64,000 nt of DNA from Sphingobium cloacae. Its GTDB lineage: Bacteria; Pseudomonadota; Alphaproteobacteria; Sphingomonadales; Sphingomonadaceae. The translations under genes were made by a program, and so were the position numbers. Shown here in pieces: positions 1 to 10,063 of the stretch. Numbering within the stretch: the stretch's first letter is position 1; each line of letters opens with the position of its first letter. The notes under the pieces are model-generated. The model was not told where the DNA came from, searched no databases, and worked only from the letters and a program-made list of their open reading frames with translations. The DNA lies in contig NZ_AP017655.1 of assembly GCF_002355855.1 (NCBI RefSeq), positions 2,137,501-2,201,500 of the forward strand, written 5' to 3'.

Positions 1-35
1 ATATTCCTGTACCGATGCGAAAGAGCCAAACCAAA

Positions 36-76
36 GCATTTTCCAGTCGGGCGAAGCCTGACGATTCAGAAAATGC
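36..76. other. hairpin-forming inverted repeat downstream of the str operon
   Basis: GCATTTTC at 36-43 and GAAAATGC at 69-76 are perfect inverted arms. They enclose a second pair, GTCGGGC and GCCTGAC, around a GAA loop. The structure lies beyond the EF-Tu terminator, so it may serve a transcript entering from outside the window, or be a small regulatory hairpin. Its function cannot be decided from the sequence. Confidence 0.35.
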
Positions 77-160
77 GGCAATCCAAAAATATACCGCCCC
101 GCTATTGCCCTTCTAGCTCCTTCGAGCCGGAGAAAGGCGATCCGAGGCGGCAGAAATCCG

Positions 161-190
161 AGCGGCGCGAATCAGACGATTCGCGCCGCT
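161..190 (-). terminator. probable transcription terminator of the str operon
   Basis: A perfect 13-bp stem (161-173 paired with 178-190, loop AGAC) starts 11 bases after the EF-Tu stop codon in the direction of transcription. The following tract (GGATTTCTG) is only weakly T-rich, so termination may be partial. The stem length, GC content and position make it the obvious end of the operon transcript. Confidence 0.65.
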
Positions 191-201
191 GCGGTCCTAT
201 A

Positions 202-1392
202 TTACTTCGAGATCGTGCCGACAACCCCTGCACCGACGGTGCGACCGCCTTCGCGGATCGCGAAGCGGAGACCCGCGTCCATCGCGATCGGGGCGATCAG
301 CTTGACGCCGAGCTTCACGTTATCGCCAGGCATGACCATCTCGGTGCCTTCGGGCAGGATCACTTCGCCGGTCACGTCGGTGGTGCGGAAGTAGAACTGC
401 GGACGATAGTTCGCGAAGAACGGGGTGTGACGACCGCCTTCTTCCTTCGACAGGACATAGACTTCCGCGTCGAACTCGGTGTGCGGGGTGATGCTGCCGG
501 GCTTGGCCAGAACCTGACCGCGCTCGACTTCTTCACGGCCCACGCCACGGATCAGCGCGCCGATGTTGTCGCCTGCGCGACCTTCATCGAGCAGCTTGCG
601 GAACATTTCGACGCCGGTGACGGTGGTCTTGCGGGTATCCTTGATGCCGACGATCTCGACTTCCTCGCCCACCTTGACGATGCCGGTTTCGACGCGGCCC
701 GTGACGACGGTGCCGCGGCCCGAGATCGAGAACACATCTTCGATCGGCATCAGGAAGGGCTTGTCGATCGGACGCTCCGGCTGCGGAATGAAGCTGTCAA
801 CAGCTTCCATCAGCTTCAGAACGGCGTTCTTGCCGATCTCGTCGTTGGAACCGTCCAGAGCCTTCACAGCCGAACCGGCGATGATCGGAATATTGTCGCC
901 GTCGAAGTCGTAGGACGACAGCAGCTCGCGGATTTCCAGCTCGACCAGTTCCAGGATTTCCGGATCGTCGACGAGGTCAACCTTGTTCATGAACACGACG
1001 AGCTGGGGAACGCCGACCTGACGGGCAAGCAGGATGTGCTCGCGGGTCTGGGGCATCGGGCCGTCGGTGGCCGAAACGACGAGGATCGCGCCGTCCATCT
1101 GCGCCGCGCCGGTGATCATGTTCTTCACATAGTCGGCGTGGCCGGGGCAGTCGACGTGCGCATAGTGGCGCGCTTCGGTTTCATATTCGACGTGAGCGGT
1201 CGAAATGGTGATGCCGCGCTCGCGCTCTTCGGGGGCCTTGTCGATATTGGCGTAGTCGACGAAGGTCGCGCCGCCGGTTTCGGCGAGCACCTTGGTGATC
1301 GCCGCGGTCAGCGAGGTCTTGCCATGGTCGACGTGACCGATGGTGCCGATGTTGCAGTGCGGCTTGTTCCGCTCAAACTTAGCCTTAGCCAT
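202..1392 (-). CDS. tuf: translation elongation factor EF-Tu
   Basis: This cytoplasmic GTPase delivers aminoacyl-tRNA to the ribosomal A site. The 396-residue product is full length for bacterial EF-Tu and starts [10 protein letters not shown]. The P-loop GHVDHGKT is at residues 19-26, followed by the switch II motif DCPGH and the guanine-specificity motif NKVD, then the two beta-barrel domains, ending GVVGTISK. It is the last gene of the rpsL-rpsG-fusA-tuf operon, 136 bases after fusA, and a strong hairpin follows its stop. Codon use is uniform and typical of a highly expressed gene. Only one tuf copy is visible here. Confidence 0.98.
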   Translation of the reverse strand: MAKAKFERNKPHCNIGTIGHVDHGKTSLTAAITKVLAETGGATFVDYANIDKAPEERERGITISTAHVEYETEARHYAHVDCPGHADYVKNMITGAAQMDGAILVVSATDGPMPQTREHILLARQVGVPQLVVFMNKVDLVDDPEILELVELEIRELLSSYDFDGDNIPIIAGSAVKALDGSNDEIGKNAVLKLMEAVDSFIPQPERPIDKPFLMPIEDVFSISGRGTVVTGRVETGIVKVGEEVEIVGIKDTRKTTVTGVEMFRKLLDEGRAGDNIGALIRGVGREEVERGQVLAKPGSITPHTEFDAEVYVLSKEEGGRHTPFFANYRPQFYFRTTDVTGEVILPEGTEMVMPGDNVKLGVKLIAPIAMDAGLRFAIREGGRTVGAGVVGTISK

Positions 1393-1528
1393 TTTATCCT
1401 ACCTTCTAATCAAATCAGCTTTGGTCTGACCGCTCGGCCGCGCCTCGCGAAGGCGCGTCCATAGCAGCAAATTCACAGATTACCAGCCCCAAAACCGACC
1501 CGCTCACGCGGACCGGTCCGGGAAATCG

Positions 1529-3601
1529 TCAGGCCATCTTCGCCTTGACTTCGTCCGCCACATTCTGCGGCACTTCGTCATAGTGCGAGAAGATCATCGA
1601 ATAGTTCGCGCGCCCCTGGGTGAACGAACGCAGCTGGTTCACATAACCGAACATGTTGGCCAGCGGAACCATCGCCTCGACGACCTGGGCGTTACCGCGG
1701 CTGTCGGTGCCCTGGATCTGGCCGCGACGGCTGTTCATGTCGCCGATGACGTCGCCCAGATATTCCTCCGGGGTCACGACCTCGACCTTCATGATCGGTT
1801 CGAGCAGCTTGATGCCCGACTTGGCCGCCGCCTCGCGCATCGCGCCACGGGCACAGATTTCGAAGGCCAGGGCCGACGAGTCGACGTCATGGTACGCGCC
1901 GTCCGTCAGATGGACTTCGAAGTCGATGATCGGGAAGCCGATGAGATGGCCCGTCTCGGCCGTCTCACGGAAGCCCTTTTCCACCGACGGGATATATTCG
2001 CGGGGGATGTTGCCGCCCTTGATCTCGTCGAAGAACTGGTAGCCCGAACCGCGCTCGCCGGGGATGACGGTGACCTTGACGCGGCCGAACTGGCCGGAAC
2101 CGCCCGACTGCTTCTTGTGAGTGTAGTCGATGTCGACCTTCTTCGCGAGATATTCGCGATAGGCGACCTGCGGCGCGCCCACATTCGCCTCGACCTTGAA
2201 CTCGCGCTTCATGCGGTCGACCAGGATTTCGAGGTGAAGCTCGCCCATGCCCTTGATGATGGTCTGGCCCGATTCGTGATCGGTCGAGACGCGGAAGGAC
2301 GGGTCTTCGGCAGCCAGGCGATTGAGCGCGATACCCATCTTTTCCTGGTCGGCCTTGGTCTTGGGCTCGACCGACAGCTCGATGACCGGCTCAGGGAACT
2401 CCATCCGCTCCAGGATGATCGGCTGGCGCTCAGAACATAGCGTATCGCCGGTGGTGGTTTCCTTGAGACCCGCCAGAGCGACGATGTCGCCCGCATAAGC
2501 GGTGTCGATGTCCTCACGCGAATTGGCGTGCATGAGGAGCATGCGGCCGATCTTTTCCTTCTTGTCCTTGACCGAGTTCAGATAGCTGCCCTTGGTCAAA
2601 GTGCCCGAATAGACGCGCAGGAAGGTGAGCGAACCGACGAACGGGTCGTTCATGATCTTGAAGGCGAGGCCCGCGAAGGGCGCATCGTCGCTGGTCGGGC
2701 GGCTGTCGGGCGTTTCGCCGTCCAGCTTGACGCCCTGCACGTCCTCGATGTCCAGCGGGCTGGGCAGATAGTCGACCACCGCGTCGAGCAGCGCCTGCAC
2801 GCCCTTGTTCTTGAACGAGGAGCCGCACAGCACAGGCACGAAGGCGTGACCGAGCGTACCCTTGCGGATCAGCTTCTTGAGGGTCGCGACGTCCGGCTCA
2901 TTGCCTTCGAGATAGGCTTCCATCGCCTCGTCGTCCTGCTCGACGGCCAGTTCGATCAGCTTCTCGCGATATTCGGCGGTCTTGTCGGCGAGGTCGGCTG
3001 GAACGTCCTGATATTCGAACTCGGCGCCCAGGCTCTCATCCTTCCAGATGATCGCACGGTTCTCAACGAGGTCGACGAGGCCGACGAAATCCGATTCCGC
3101 ACCGATGGGGAGATAGAGGACGGCCGGGGTCGCGCCCAGGCGGTCGATGATCGTCTGCACGCAATAGTAGAAATTCGCGCCGGTGCGGTCGAGCTTGTTG
3201 ATATAGCACATCCGCGGAACTTTATACTTGTCCGCCTGACGCCACACGGTTTCCGACTGCGGCTCCACGCCCGCGACGCCATCGAACGCGGCGACCGCGC
3301 CATCGAGCACGCGCAGCGAACGCTCGACCTCGATGGTGAAGTCGACGTGGCCGGGCGTGTCGATGATGTTGAGGCGGTGATCCTTCCAGAAGCAAGTAGT
3401 CGCCGCAGAGGTGATGGTGATACCACGCTCCTGCTCCTGCTCCATCCAGTCCATGGTGGCGGCGCCCTCATGGACTTCGCCGATCTTGTAGGACTTGCCG
3501 GTATAGTAAAGGATGCGTTCGGTCGTGGTGGTCTTGCCGGCGTCGATATGCGCCATGATACCGAAATTGCGATAGCGTTCGAGCGGATGGCTGCGGGCCA
3601 T
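1529..3601 (-). CDS. fusA: translation elongation factor EF-G
   Basis: This GTPase translocates tRNA and mRNA on the ribosome and helps recycle ribosomes. The product has 690 residues, the usual length. The P-loop AHIDAGKT is at residues 17-24, then DTPGHVDFT and NKLD of the G domain, and domains II-V follow with the conserved [14 protein letters not shown] stretch in domain IV. It sits third in the str operon between rpsG and tuf. The start [20 protein letters not shown] matches the family. Nothing unusual was seen. Confidence 0.98.
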   Translation of the reverse strand: MARSHPLERYRNFGIMAHIDAGKTTTTERILYYTGKSYKIGEVHEGAATMDWMEQEQERGITITSAATTCFWKDHRLNIIDTPGHVDFTIEVERSLRVLDGAVAAFDGVAGVEPQSETVWRQADKYKVPRMCYINKLDRTGANFYYCVQTIIDRLGATPAVLYLPIGAESDFVGLVDLVENRAIIWKDESLGAEFEYQDVPADLADKTAEYREKLIELAVEQDDEAMEAYLEGNEPDVATLKKLIRKGTLGHAFVPVLCGSSFKNKGVQALLDAVVDYLPSPLDIEDVQGVKLDGETPDSRPTSDDAPFAGLAFKIMNDPFVGSLTFLRVYSGTLTKGSYLNSVKDKKEKIGRMLLMHANSREDIDTAYAGDIVALAGLKETTTGDTLCSERQPIILERMEFPEPVIELSVEPKTKADQEKMGIALNRLAAEDPSFRVSTDHESGQTIIKGMGELHLEILVDRMKREFKVEANVGAPQVAYREYLAKKVDIDYTHKKQSGGSGQFGRVKVTVIPGERGSGYQFFDEIKGGNIPREYIPSVEKGFRETAETGHLIGFPIIDFEVHLTDGAYHDVDSSALAFEICARGAMREAAAKSGIKLLEPIMKVEVVTPEEYLGDVIGDMNSRRGQIQGTDSRGNAQVVEAMVPLANMFGYVNQLRSFTQGRANYSMIFSHYDEVPQNVADEVKAKMA

Positions 3602-3765
3602 GATGCTTCTCCGTTGCCGGTGCGCCGGCGGTTGGAATGACGAGTCTTGCGCGTGGCCCCTAAACCAATCCGTCCGCCATGGGTAGAGACCCCGGCGAAC
3701 GGACCGAATTTTTGAGCGGATAACGAAGAACGGGCATCCGCCGACACCCGCCCTTTTCGCCTTGC

Positions 3766-4236
3766 TTACCAGCGATAGTGCGAGAAGGCGCGGTTCGCTT
3801 CCGCCATGCGGTGCGTGTCTTCGCGCTTCTTGACCGCATTGCCGCGGTTGTTGGCGGCGTCCAGCAACTCACCCGACAGACGGGCCGCCATGGTGGTTTC
3901 GCTGCGGTTGCGCGAAGCGGTGATCAGCCAGCGGATGGCCAGCGCCTGCGCGCGCTCGGGACGCACTTCGACGGGAACCTGATAGGTCGCACCGCCGACG
4001 CGGCGGCTGCGAACCTCGATGCCCGGCTTCACATTGTTGAGGGCGTCATGGAACATCTGAATCGGGTCCTTCTTGGCCTTCGCTTCGACAGTGTCGAGCG
4101 CGCCATAGACGATGGACTCGGCGACGGCCTTCTTGCCGTCCTGCATGATGCTGTTCATGAACTTGGAAAGGACGACATCACCGAACTTCGGATCGGGCAG
4201 GATGACGCGCTTTTCGGGGCGACGACGACGTGACAT
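3766..4236 (-). CDS. rpsG: 30S ribosomal protein S7
   Basis: Primary 16S rRNA-binding protein that nucleates assembly of the 30S head. The product has 156 residues, beginning [10 protein letters not shown] and containing the conserved stretches [25 protein letters not shown] and [22 protein letters not shown]. It ends AFSHYRW, as is typical of proteobacterial S7. It lies 18 bases downstream of rpsL and upstream of fusA in the str operon. S7 is known in enterobacteria to repress its own operon by binding mRNA; whether that occurs here cannot be seen. Confidence 0.98.
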   Translation of the reverse strand: MSRRRRPEKRVILPDPKFGDVVLSKFMNSIMQDGKKAVAESIVYGALDTVEAKAKKDPIQMFHDALNNVKPGIEVRSRRVGGATYQVPVEVRPERAQALAIRWLITASRNRSETTMAARLSGELLDAANNRGNAVKKREDTHRMAEANRAFSHYRW

Positions 4237-4254
4237 GTTTCTGGTCTCCCCTTC

Positions 4255-4626
4255 TTACTTCGGACGCTTCGCGCCGTACTTCGAACGGCTCTGCTTGCGG
4301 TCCTTGACGCCCTGGGTATCCAGAACGCCGCGCAGCACGTGATAGCGCACACCGGGAAGGTCGCGTACGCGGCCGCCGCGGATCAGCACCACCGAGTGCT
4401 CCTGAAGGTTGTGGCCTTCACCCGGGATATAGGTGATGACTTCGCGCTGGTTGACCAGACGCACCTTCGCCACCTTGCGAAGAGCCGAGTTCGGCTTCTT
4501 CGGGGTCGTCGTGTAGACGCGGGTGCAGACGCCGCGCTTCTGCGGGTTCGCATCCATTGCAGGGACCTTCGATTTGGCCTTCTGCGGTTCGCGGCCCTTG
4601 CGGACCAGCTGGTTGATCGTTGGCAT
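4255..4626 (-). CDS. rpsL: 30S ribosomal protein S12
   Basis: Decoding-centre ribosomal protein. I chose the ATG at 4626, giving [11 protein letters not shown] and 123 residues, the normal length. An in-frame GTG four codons upstream (4638) would add MKGF, which the family lacks. The stretch [17 protein letters not shown] carries the lysines where streptomycin-resistance mutations occur, and both appear in the wild-type (sensitive) state. It is the first gene of the str operon. A GAAGGG element eight or so bases upstream is the likely ribosome-binding site. Confidence 0.97.
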   Translation of the reverse strand: MPTINQLVRKGREPQKAKSKVPAMDANPQKRGVCTRVYTTTPKKPNSALRKVAKVRLVNQREVITYIPGEGHNLQEHSVVLIRGGRVRDLPGVRYHVLRGVLDTQGVKDRKQSRSKYGAKRPK

Positions 4627-4834
4627 GAAGCCCTTCACCTTTTTCAGTTACTTTACCGCGCGCACTCCCGTGTTCCCGCCGAAAGGAGAGCATTTCTCCA
4701 AACGGCAAAGGCCCCGGTGGGCAAATGCCCCCCCTGGAGCCGCAAGAGCACCCGGCAATGTTCAGCTCTGTGTCACCCTGCGAACGGCGATGAAAAGACG
4801 AGTCCCTGTCACTGCATCCCGCTGGGCTGGCGGG

Positions 4835-4863
4835 CCTATAGCGGCGGCGTCCCTGCCGGTCAA
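4835..4863 (-). promoter_or_regulatory. candidate sigma70-type promoter of the str operon
   Basis: On the minus strand TTGACC (4863-4858) and TATAGG (4840-4835) are separated by exactly 17 bases, close to the TTGACA/TATAAT consensus. It points at rpsL, leaving a leader of about 200 bases. This is a pattern match only. Confidence 0.5.
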
Positions 4864-4944
4864 GCACGAGCCGCCTGTCCGCCAGCCATGCGAATCGATC
4901 CGTGGACCCTCGCTGGAAACCGTGAGGAATTTCTCCTTGGCGAA

Positions 4945-4969
4945 GGAACCGAAACGGCCTGCCTTCGTT
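4945..4969 (+). promoter_or_regulatory. candidate EcfG (general stress response) promoter
   Basis: GGAAC at 4945-4949 and CGTT at 4966-4969 are separated by 16 bases, the consensus for the alphaproteobacterial general-stress sigma factor EcfG. It points at the M23 peptidase gene 100 bases downstream. The 4639-5069 gap otherwise holds only the opposing str promoter; I see no gene in it. Confidence 0.4.
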
Positions 4970-5069
4970 TCACCGCGTTCAGACCTCGACTCGTCACGAG
5001 TCCGTAATGATGGATTCGTGCATGGGGGATTCTTTTTGCTAGCGGCCCCGATACCAAAATGAGAGTCGG

Positions 5070-6275
5070 ATGGGGTCGCATTTGTCGCAACGAAGCAAGA
5101 AGGGGAAACTCTCCTTCCGGGAAAGGCTGGCCGCCTTCTGCCCGGAGCGGGAAATTTTCCTGCGCTCGGGCGGCCGGGTGAAGTTCATCCGCATTTCCCG
5201 GCGCGCCCAGCTTGGCGCTGCCGGAATATTGTCCGCCCTGTTCGTGGGATGGGGCGCGCTGACCATCGCCATGGTGGCCGACAACAGCACGGTCGCCCAT
5301 GATCGCGCCCTGCTGGCGGAGCGAGGCAAGGCTGTCGCGAGCGAGGCCGGCAAGGTCGAACATTATCGCAAATCCGTGGAAGAACTGACGCGGGATCTGG
5401 AAGAGCGCCAGGATTTCATGGACGACCTCTACCGGACGCATTTCGGAGCGGAGGACAAGGCACTTTCAGATCGGGTGGTCGGCTCCCCGGATGCGGAGAC
5501 CGGCAAGGGCGCATCGCAGGGCCGCAGTGGCGCAAAGATCGGCATGGCCCCGGAAACCGCGCCCCTGATGAAGATCGATGCGCGGCAACGGCGCTTCGCC
5601 CTGCTGCTCGCCACGGCGGTGGAACGGCGCGCGGACAAGGCAGCGGCGGCCATCCGTAGCTTCGGCCTCAATCCCGATTCGCTGAGCCGCAGCGCCGCGC
5701 GGGCGCAGGGCGGTCCCTTCGTGCCATGGCCGGGGGAACGGGACGATATGCCGCAGGAACTGGCGCGGCTGGCCAGCGCGCTGTCCCGCATGGAGTTTCT
5801 CGAAAGCAGCCTGATAGCGATCCCTTCGGGCAAGCCGACGGCGGCGCCGATGGAAACAAGCTCCTACGGCTATCGCCGCGACCCGTTCAACGGGCATGCC
5901 GCTTTCCATGCGGGCATCGATTTCCCCGGCCGCCACGGCCAGCCTGTATTGGCGGCGGCCAAGGGCAAGGTGGTCTATGTCGGCCAGCGGCAGGGCTATG
6001 GCAATGTGATCGAGGTCGAGCATGGCAATGGCCTGATGACCCGCTATGCCCATTTGTCAGGCTTTTCGAGTCGCGTGGGGCAGGCCGTCGCGCGCGGCGA
6101 CACCATCGGGCGCATGGGATCGACGGGCCGTTCGACCGGCACCCATCTGCATTTCGAGGTGCGGCTCGACGGCCAGCCCATCAACCCCCGCCGCTTCCTG
6201 GAGGCCCGGCAAGATGTTCTCCAAGTCCAGCAAACCGCAAAGGCCCGCTTCGCCGGTATCGGCGACCGGGGCTAG
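5070..6275 (+). CDS. membrane-anchored M23 family metalloendopeptidase
   Basis: Predicted periplasmic peptidoglycan endopeptidase of the LytM/M23 class, 401 residues. A short basic cytoplasmic N terminus is followed by one membrane segment (about residues 48-70), a coiled-coil-like linker (SVEELTRDLEERQDFMDDLY) and a C-terminal M23 domain. The zinc ligands are intact: H280 and D284 in HAGIDFPG, and H359/H361 in HLHFEVR. All four are present, so it should be catalytically active rather than an EnvC/NlpD-like activator. Its 3' end overlaps the bactofilin gene by 62 bases. That pairing is known from shape-determining loci in other proteobacteria, suggesting a role in localised wall remodelling. 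Confidence 0.9.
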   Translation: MGSHLSQRSKKGKLSFRERLAAFCPEREIFLRSGGRVKFIRISRRAQLGAAGILSALFVGWGALTIAMVADNSTVAHDRALLAERGKAVASEAGKVEHYRKSVEELTRDLEERQDFMDDLYRTHFGAEDKALSDRVVGSPDAETGKGASQGRSGAKIGMAPETAPLMKIDARQRRFALLLATAVERRADKAAAAIRSFGLNPDSLSRSAARAQGGPFVPWPGERDDMPQELARLASALSRMEFLESSLIAIPSGKPTAAPMETSSYGYRRDPFNGHAAFHAGIDFPGRHGQPVLAAAKGKVVYVGQRQGYGNVIEVEHGNGLMTRYAHLSGFSSRVGQAVARGDTIGRMGSTGRSTGTHLHFEVRLDGQPINPRRFLEARQDVLQVQQTAKARFAGIGDRG

Positions 6276-6642
6276 GAACACGCCCTTCTCGCTGATCGGC
6301 GGCGATGTCAGCATCACCGGCGACCTCAGTGCATCGGTCGACCTGCATATCGACGGCACGGTCCGGGGCGACATCCGTTGCGCCGCGCTGGTGCAGGGAC
6401 CCGACAGCCGCATCATCGGCCATGTCACCGCCAGCAGCGCGCGCCTTGCCGGACTGGTGGACGGCTCGATCACGGCGGAGGAACTGACCGTGGAGAACAG
6501 CGCCCGGATCACCGGCGACGTCACCTACAAGCGGATTTCCATCGAAGCGGGGAGCCGGATCGACGGGCGGCTGACGCACCGGGACGGCGAGGAAAGCCCG
6601 GCCGCCGACCTGAAGCTGATTGCCAGCGACAGCGCGGCCTGA
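6214..6642 (+). CDS. bactofilin
   Basis: Polymer-forming cytoskeletal protein of the bactofilin family, 142 residues. After a short polar N terminus (MFSKSSKPQRP), the core from about residue 25 shows the repeating right-handed beta-helix pattern: GDVSITGDLSASVDLHIDGTV, then short hydrophobic rungs to about residue 120. The ATG at 6214 lies inside the end of the M23 gene, an overlap of 62 bases, so the two are translated from one message. The open frame continues further upstream but that part reads the M23 sequence out of frame. Partner peptidase and scaffold probably act together on cell shape. Confidence 0.9.
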   Translation: MFSKSSKPQRPASPVSATGARNTPFSLIGGDVSITGDLSASVDLHIDGTVRGDIRCAALVQGPDSRIIGHVTASSARLAGLVDGSITAEELTVENSARITGDVTYKRISIEAGSRIDGRLTHRDGEESPAADLKLIASDSAA

Positions 6643-6645
6643 CCT

Positions 6646-8154
6646 TCAGTTCACCGGCGGGCGGCGGCGATAGCTGAGCGCCTCGGCCACATGCGTCCGG
6701 CCCACCCGATCCGCTCCGGCAAGGTCGGCGATGGTGCGGGCCACGCGCAGGACGCGGGTGTAGCCGCGCGCAGACAGCTTCATGGCGGCCGCGGCCTGCG
6801 CCAGCAATTCCCGTCCCGGCTGATCCGGCCCGGCCACCTCCTCCAGCCTTTCTCCATCCACTTCGGCATTGGTGCGCGTGGCCGTTCCGGCATAGCGTCC
6901 GGTCTGGATCAGGCGCGCGGCGGCGACGCGGGCCGCGACTTCGGCCGACCCTTCGCCGGGAGGAGGCAGGACGAGGTCGGCCGCCGTCACCGCCTGCACC
7001 TCGACATGCAGGTCGATGCGGTCGAGCAGCGGTCCCGACACCTTCGCCTGATAGTCCGCCGCGCAGCGCGGCGCGCGCGAGCAGGCCAGCGCCGGATCGC
7101 CCAGATGCCCGCAGCGGCACGGATTCATCGCCGCGACAAGCTGGACCCGCGCCGGGAAAGTGACGTGGGCATTGGCGCGCGCCACCGTGACCTCTCCGGT
7201 TTCAAGGGGCTGGCGCAGCGAATCCAGCACCGCGCGCTGAAATTCGGGCAGTTCATCGAGGAACAGGATACCCAGATGCGCCATGCTGACTTCGCCCGGC
7301 CGGGCGCGCAGGCCACCGCCGACCAGCGCCGCCATGGACGCGCTGTGATGGGGAGAGCGAAAGGGACGGGCGCGGCTGATCCTGCCGCCTTCCAGCGTAC
7401 CGGCGACGCTCGCCACCATGGAGGTTTCGAGCGCCTCGCCGGGCGTCAGTTCGGGAAGGATGCCGGGCAGGCAACTCGCCATCAGCGACTTTCCGGCGCC
7501 GGGCGGGCCGATCATGAGCAGATTATGGCCGCCCGCCGCCGCGATCTCCAAAGCGCGCTTGGCGGTTTCCTGTCCCTTCACCTGCTTGAGATCGGCGACG
7601 CGGGCCGGCGGTTCCACCGCGCCCGGCTGGGGCGGCGATAACGCGGCTGTCCCCTTGAAATGGTTGAGAAGGCTGAGGAGGTCCGGCGCGGCGACGACTT
7701 CGACCTGCCCCGCCCAAGCCGCTTCCGATCCCTGCGCGACCGGACAGACAAGGCCCATCTCCCGCTCCCCGGCATGGAGCGCGGCGAGCAATACGCCCGG
7801 CGTCGGCGCGATCCGGCCGTCGAGCCCCAGTTCGCCGACCACGACATAGCCCGCCAGTGTCTCAGCATCGATCACGCCCATCGCACCCAGCAGGGCCAGC
7901 GCGATGGGGAGGTCGAAATGCGATCCTTCCTTGGGGAGGGCGGCGGGGGAAAGATTGACGGTGATCCGCTTGGGCGGAAGCGAGAGGCCGATGGCGGCAA
8001 TGGCGTTGCGGACGCGCTCACGGCTTTCTGCCACCGCCTTGTCTGGCAGGCCGACGAGGATGAAATTCGGCAGGCCCGCGACAAGCTGACACTGCACCTC
8101 GACGCCGCGCGCCTCCAGCCCGAGATAGGCCACTGTCGATACCGTGGAAACCAA
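6646..8154 (-). CDS. comM: YifB/ComM family Mg-chelatase-like AAA+ ATPase
   Basis: A 502-residue protein with an N-terminal Lon-protease-like fold domain (residues 1-170) and a Mg-chelatase-type AAA+ domain. Walker A GPPGAGKS is at residues 216-223, and Walker B appears as ILFLDELPEF. A C-terminal Mg_chelatase_C domain ends ALSYRRRPPVN. In Vibrio the homologue ComM is a hexameric helicase promoting branch migration during natural transformation. Most bacteria carry it whether or not they are known to be competent, so its role here is inferred. It is convergent with the bactofilin gene, with 3 bases between them. Confidence 0.93.
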   Translation of the reverse strand: MVSTVSTVAYLGLEARGVEVQCQLVAGLPNFILVGLPDKAVAESRERVRNAIAAIGLSLPPKRITVNLSPAALPKEGSHFDLPIALALLGAMGVIDAETLAGYVVVGELGLDGRIAPTPGVLLAALHAGEREMGLVCPVAQGSEAAWAGQVEVVAAPDLLSLLNHFKGTAALSPPQPGAVEPPARVADLKQVKGQETAKRALEIAAAGGHNLLMIGPPGAGKSLMASCLPGILPELTPGEALETSMVASVAGTLEGGRISRARPFRSPHHSASMAALVGGGLRARPGEVSMAHLGILFLDELPEFQRAVLDSLRQPLETGEVTVARANAHVTFPARVQLVAAMNPCRCGHLGDPALACSRAPRCAADYQAKVSGPLLDRIDLHVEVQAVTAADLVLPPPGEGSAEVAARVAAARLIQTGRYAGTATRTNAEVDGERLEEVAGPDQPGRELLAQAAAAMKLSARGYTRVLRVARTIADLAGADRVGRTHVAEALSYRRRPPVN

Positions 8155-8184
8155 GAGCCCCCCTGCCCTTCCTTGGATGATGTT

Positions 8185-8859
8185 TCAGCCCTGATCCTCG
8201 GGCTGGCCCTTGAACCCCTGCGCAACGACATACCATTCGACGCTGCCCTTGCGGCTGGCCGGGGGCTTGGCGTGCTTGACGGTGGTGAAATGCTTCTTGA
8301 GCACGGCCAGCAGGTCGGCATCCGTGCCGCCCGCGAACACCTTCGCCACGAAGGCGCCGCCCTTGCGGAGATTTTCGACCGCGAACCATGCCGCCGCCTC
8401 GACCAGCCCCATGGTCCGCAGATGGTCGGTCTGGGCATGGCCGACCGTGTTCGCCGCCATGTCGGAAATCACCAGATCAGGCGCTTCGCCCAATGCCTCG
8501 CGCAGCAGGTCCGGCGCCTTGTCGTCCATGAAGTCTATTTCGAACAGGGTGACGCCCGGAATGGGGTCGGTCGGCAGCAGGTCGATGCCCACGACCTTCG
8601 CCTTGGGACTGAGCTTGCGCACCACCTGCGCCCAGCCGCCGGGCGCGACGCCCAGATCCACGACCGCGCGCGAGCCCTTCACGAAATGGAACTTCTCATC
8701 CAGCTCGATCAGCTTGAAGGCGGCGCGGCTGCGCCATCCTTCCGCCTTGGCGCGGCGGACATAAGGATCATTGAGATGCCGCTCCAGCCAGCGCGTCGAC
8801 TGGGCCGTGCGCCCCTTCGCCGACTTCACCCGGATTCTTCCAGCGCCCGCGCCCCTCAC
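8185..8859 (-). CDS. rlmE: 23S rRNA 2'-O-methyltransferase RlmE (FtsJ)
   Basis: SAM-dependent methyltransferase expected to modify the 2'-OH of a uridine in the 23S A loop. The product has 224 residues. SAM-binding motif I is VVDLGVAPGGWAQVV, the catalytic K-D-K-E set is represented by SRAAFKL, DLVISDMAANTVG and GGAFVAKVF, and SVEWYVVAQGFK follows. I chose the GTG at 8859: its first base pairs follow GGGAGG at good distance, and it overlaps the upstream ppx/gppA stop as ATGTGA. Longer in-frame extension upstream only reads ppx out of frame. Confidence 0.93.
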   Translation of the reverse strand: MRGAGAGRIRVKSAKGRTAQSTRWLERHLNDPYVRRAKAEGWRSRAAFKLIELDEKFHFVKGSRAVVDLGVAPGGWAQVVRKLSPKAKVVGIDLLPTDPIPGVTLFEIDFMDDKAPDLLREALGEAPDLVISDMAANTVGHAQTDHLRTMGLVEAAAWFAVENLRKGGAFVAKVFAGGTDADLLAVLKKHFTTVKHAKPPASRKGSVEWYVVAQGFKGQPEDQG

Positions 8860-9971
8860 ATCGTACCTCCCTTCCGTTCCATCAGGCTGCGCAAAATGCC
8901 TTCGCGGATGCCCCGGTCCGCGACGCCCAGCCGCTCGGCGGGCCAGATGTCGAGGATCGCTTCCAGGATCGCGCATCCCGCCACCACCAGATCGGCGCGC
9001 TCGGTGCCGATGCAGGGCAGTTCCTGCCTCTCGACAAGGCTCATCGCGGAGAGACGGGAGGAAATGGCGCGCATGGACTGGGAAGGAACGATCAGCCCGT
9101 CGATCACATGCCGGTCATAGCGCTGGAGGTTGAGGTGGAGGCTGGCCAGCGTCGTCACCGTTCCCGACGTGCCCAAAAGGCGGATGCCGGCCTGTCCGCG
9201 CGGCAGGCGGCCCGCAATGGGGGAGAAAGCGTCCGCCACCCGCTCCCGCATCCGTCGATAAGCGGCCAGGCGTTCGGCAGAATCGGCATGGTCGAAAGCC
9301 TCGCTCTCGGTCAGGGACACCACACCCCAGGGCGCGCTGACCCAATCCACGATCTGCGGCGCGCCCTTCGCATGCGCGTCCACCAGCACCAGTTCGGTCG
9401 AGCCGCCGCCGATGTCGAAGATAAGCGCGGGGCCATCGCCCGGCTCCAGCAGCGCGTGGCAGCCCAGCACCGCCAGTCGCGCCTCCTCCTGCGCGCTGAT
9501 GATGTCGAGCGCGATGCCGGTCTCGCGATAGACCCGATGGATGAACTCCTGTCCGTTGGCGGCGCGGCGGCAAGCCTCCGTCGCAACGGAGCGGGCCAGC
9601 GTGACATGACGACGACGGAGCTTTTCCGCGCAGACCGACAGGGCGACGATGGCGCGGTCGATCGCCGCGTCGCTGATCCGGCCAGTGGCGGCCAGCCCCT
9701 CGCCCAGCCGCACGATCCGCGAAAAAGCATCCACGACGATAAAGCCGTCCGACGAGGGCTTGGCGATCAGCAGGCGGCAATTGTTGGTGCCGAGGTCGAT
9801 GGCGGCATAGGCATGGCGGTGAGGGGATGGATAAGCGGAGGAACCCCGCTTGGTCGGGGGAGGAATGACCGCAGCCTTGCTCCCATTGTCCGGACCGCTG
9901 CGGGCGCGCTTGCCCGAAAAACGGCCGGCCGGGCCGGAACTCTGCGGCGATGGGCGGCTGTGCTGCACCAT
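8856..9971 (-). CDS. Ppx/GppA family exopolyphosphatase
   Basis: Exopolyphosphatase or guanosine pentaphosphate phosphohydrolase of the actin-like ATPase superfamily, 371 residues. After a poorly conserved, basic N-terminal 50 residues comes the phosphate-1 motif AAIDLGTNNCRLLIA, then EEARLAVLG and the phosphate-2 motif IFDIGGGSTELVLVD. The region that would hold the C-terminal HD-type domain of long Ppx proteins is absent, which is usual in alphaproteobacteria. It is translationally coupled to rlmE by a four-base overlap. Polyphosphate versus pppGpp substrate cannot be told from sequence. Confidence 0.9.
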   Translation of the reverse strand: MVQHSRPSPQSSGPAGRFSGKRARSGPDNGSKAAVIPPPTKRGSSAYPSPHRHAYAAIDLGTNNCRLLIAKPSSDGFIVVDAFSRIVRLGEGLAATGRISDAAIDRAIVALSVCAEKLRRRHVTLARSVATEACRRAANGQEFIHRVYRETGIALDIISAQEEARLAVLGCHALLEPGDGPALIFDIGGGSTELVLVDAHAKGAPQIVDWVSAPWGVVSLTESEAFDHADSAERLAAYRRMRERVADAFSPIAGRLPRGQAGIRLLGTSGTVTTLASLHLNLQRYDRHVIDGLIVPSQSMRAISSRLSAMSLVERQELPCIGTERADLVVAGCAILEAILDIWPAERLGVADRGIREGILRSLMERKGGTM

Positions 9972-10063
9972 GGCCGTATCTCACTTCATCAACGCCGGGC
10001 CGGGAGGCTCCGGTACTTGATCATGAAACTAGGCAGATGCGGACCAAAGCGCAAGACGCGTGG

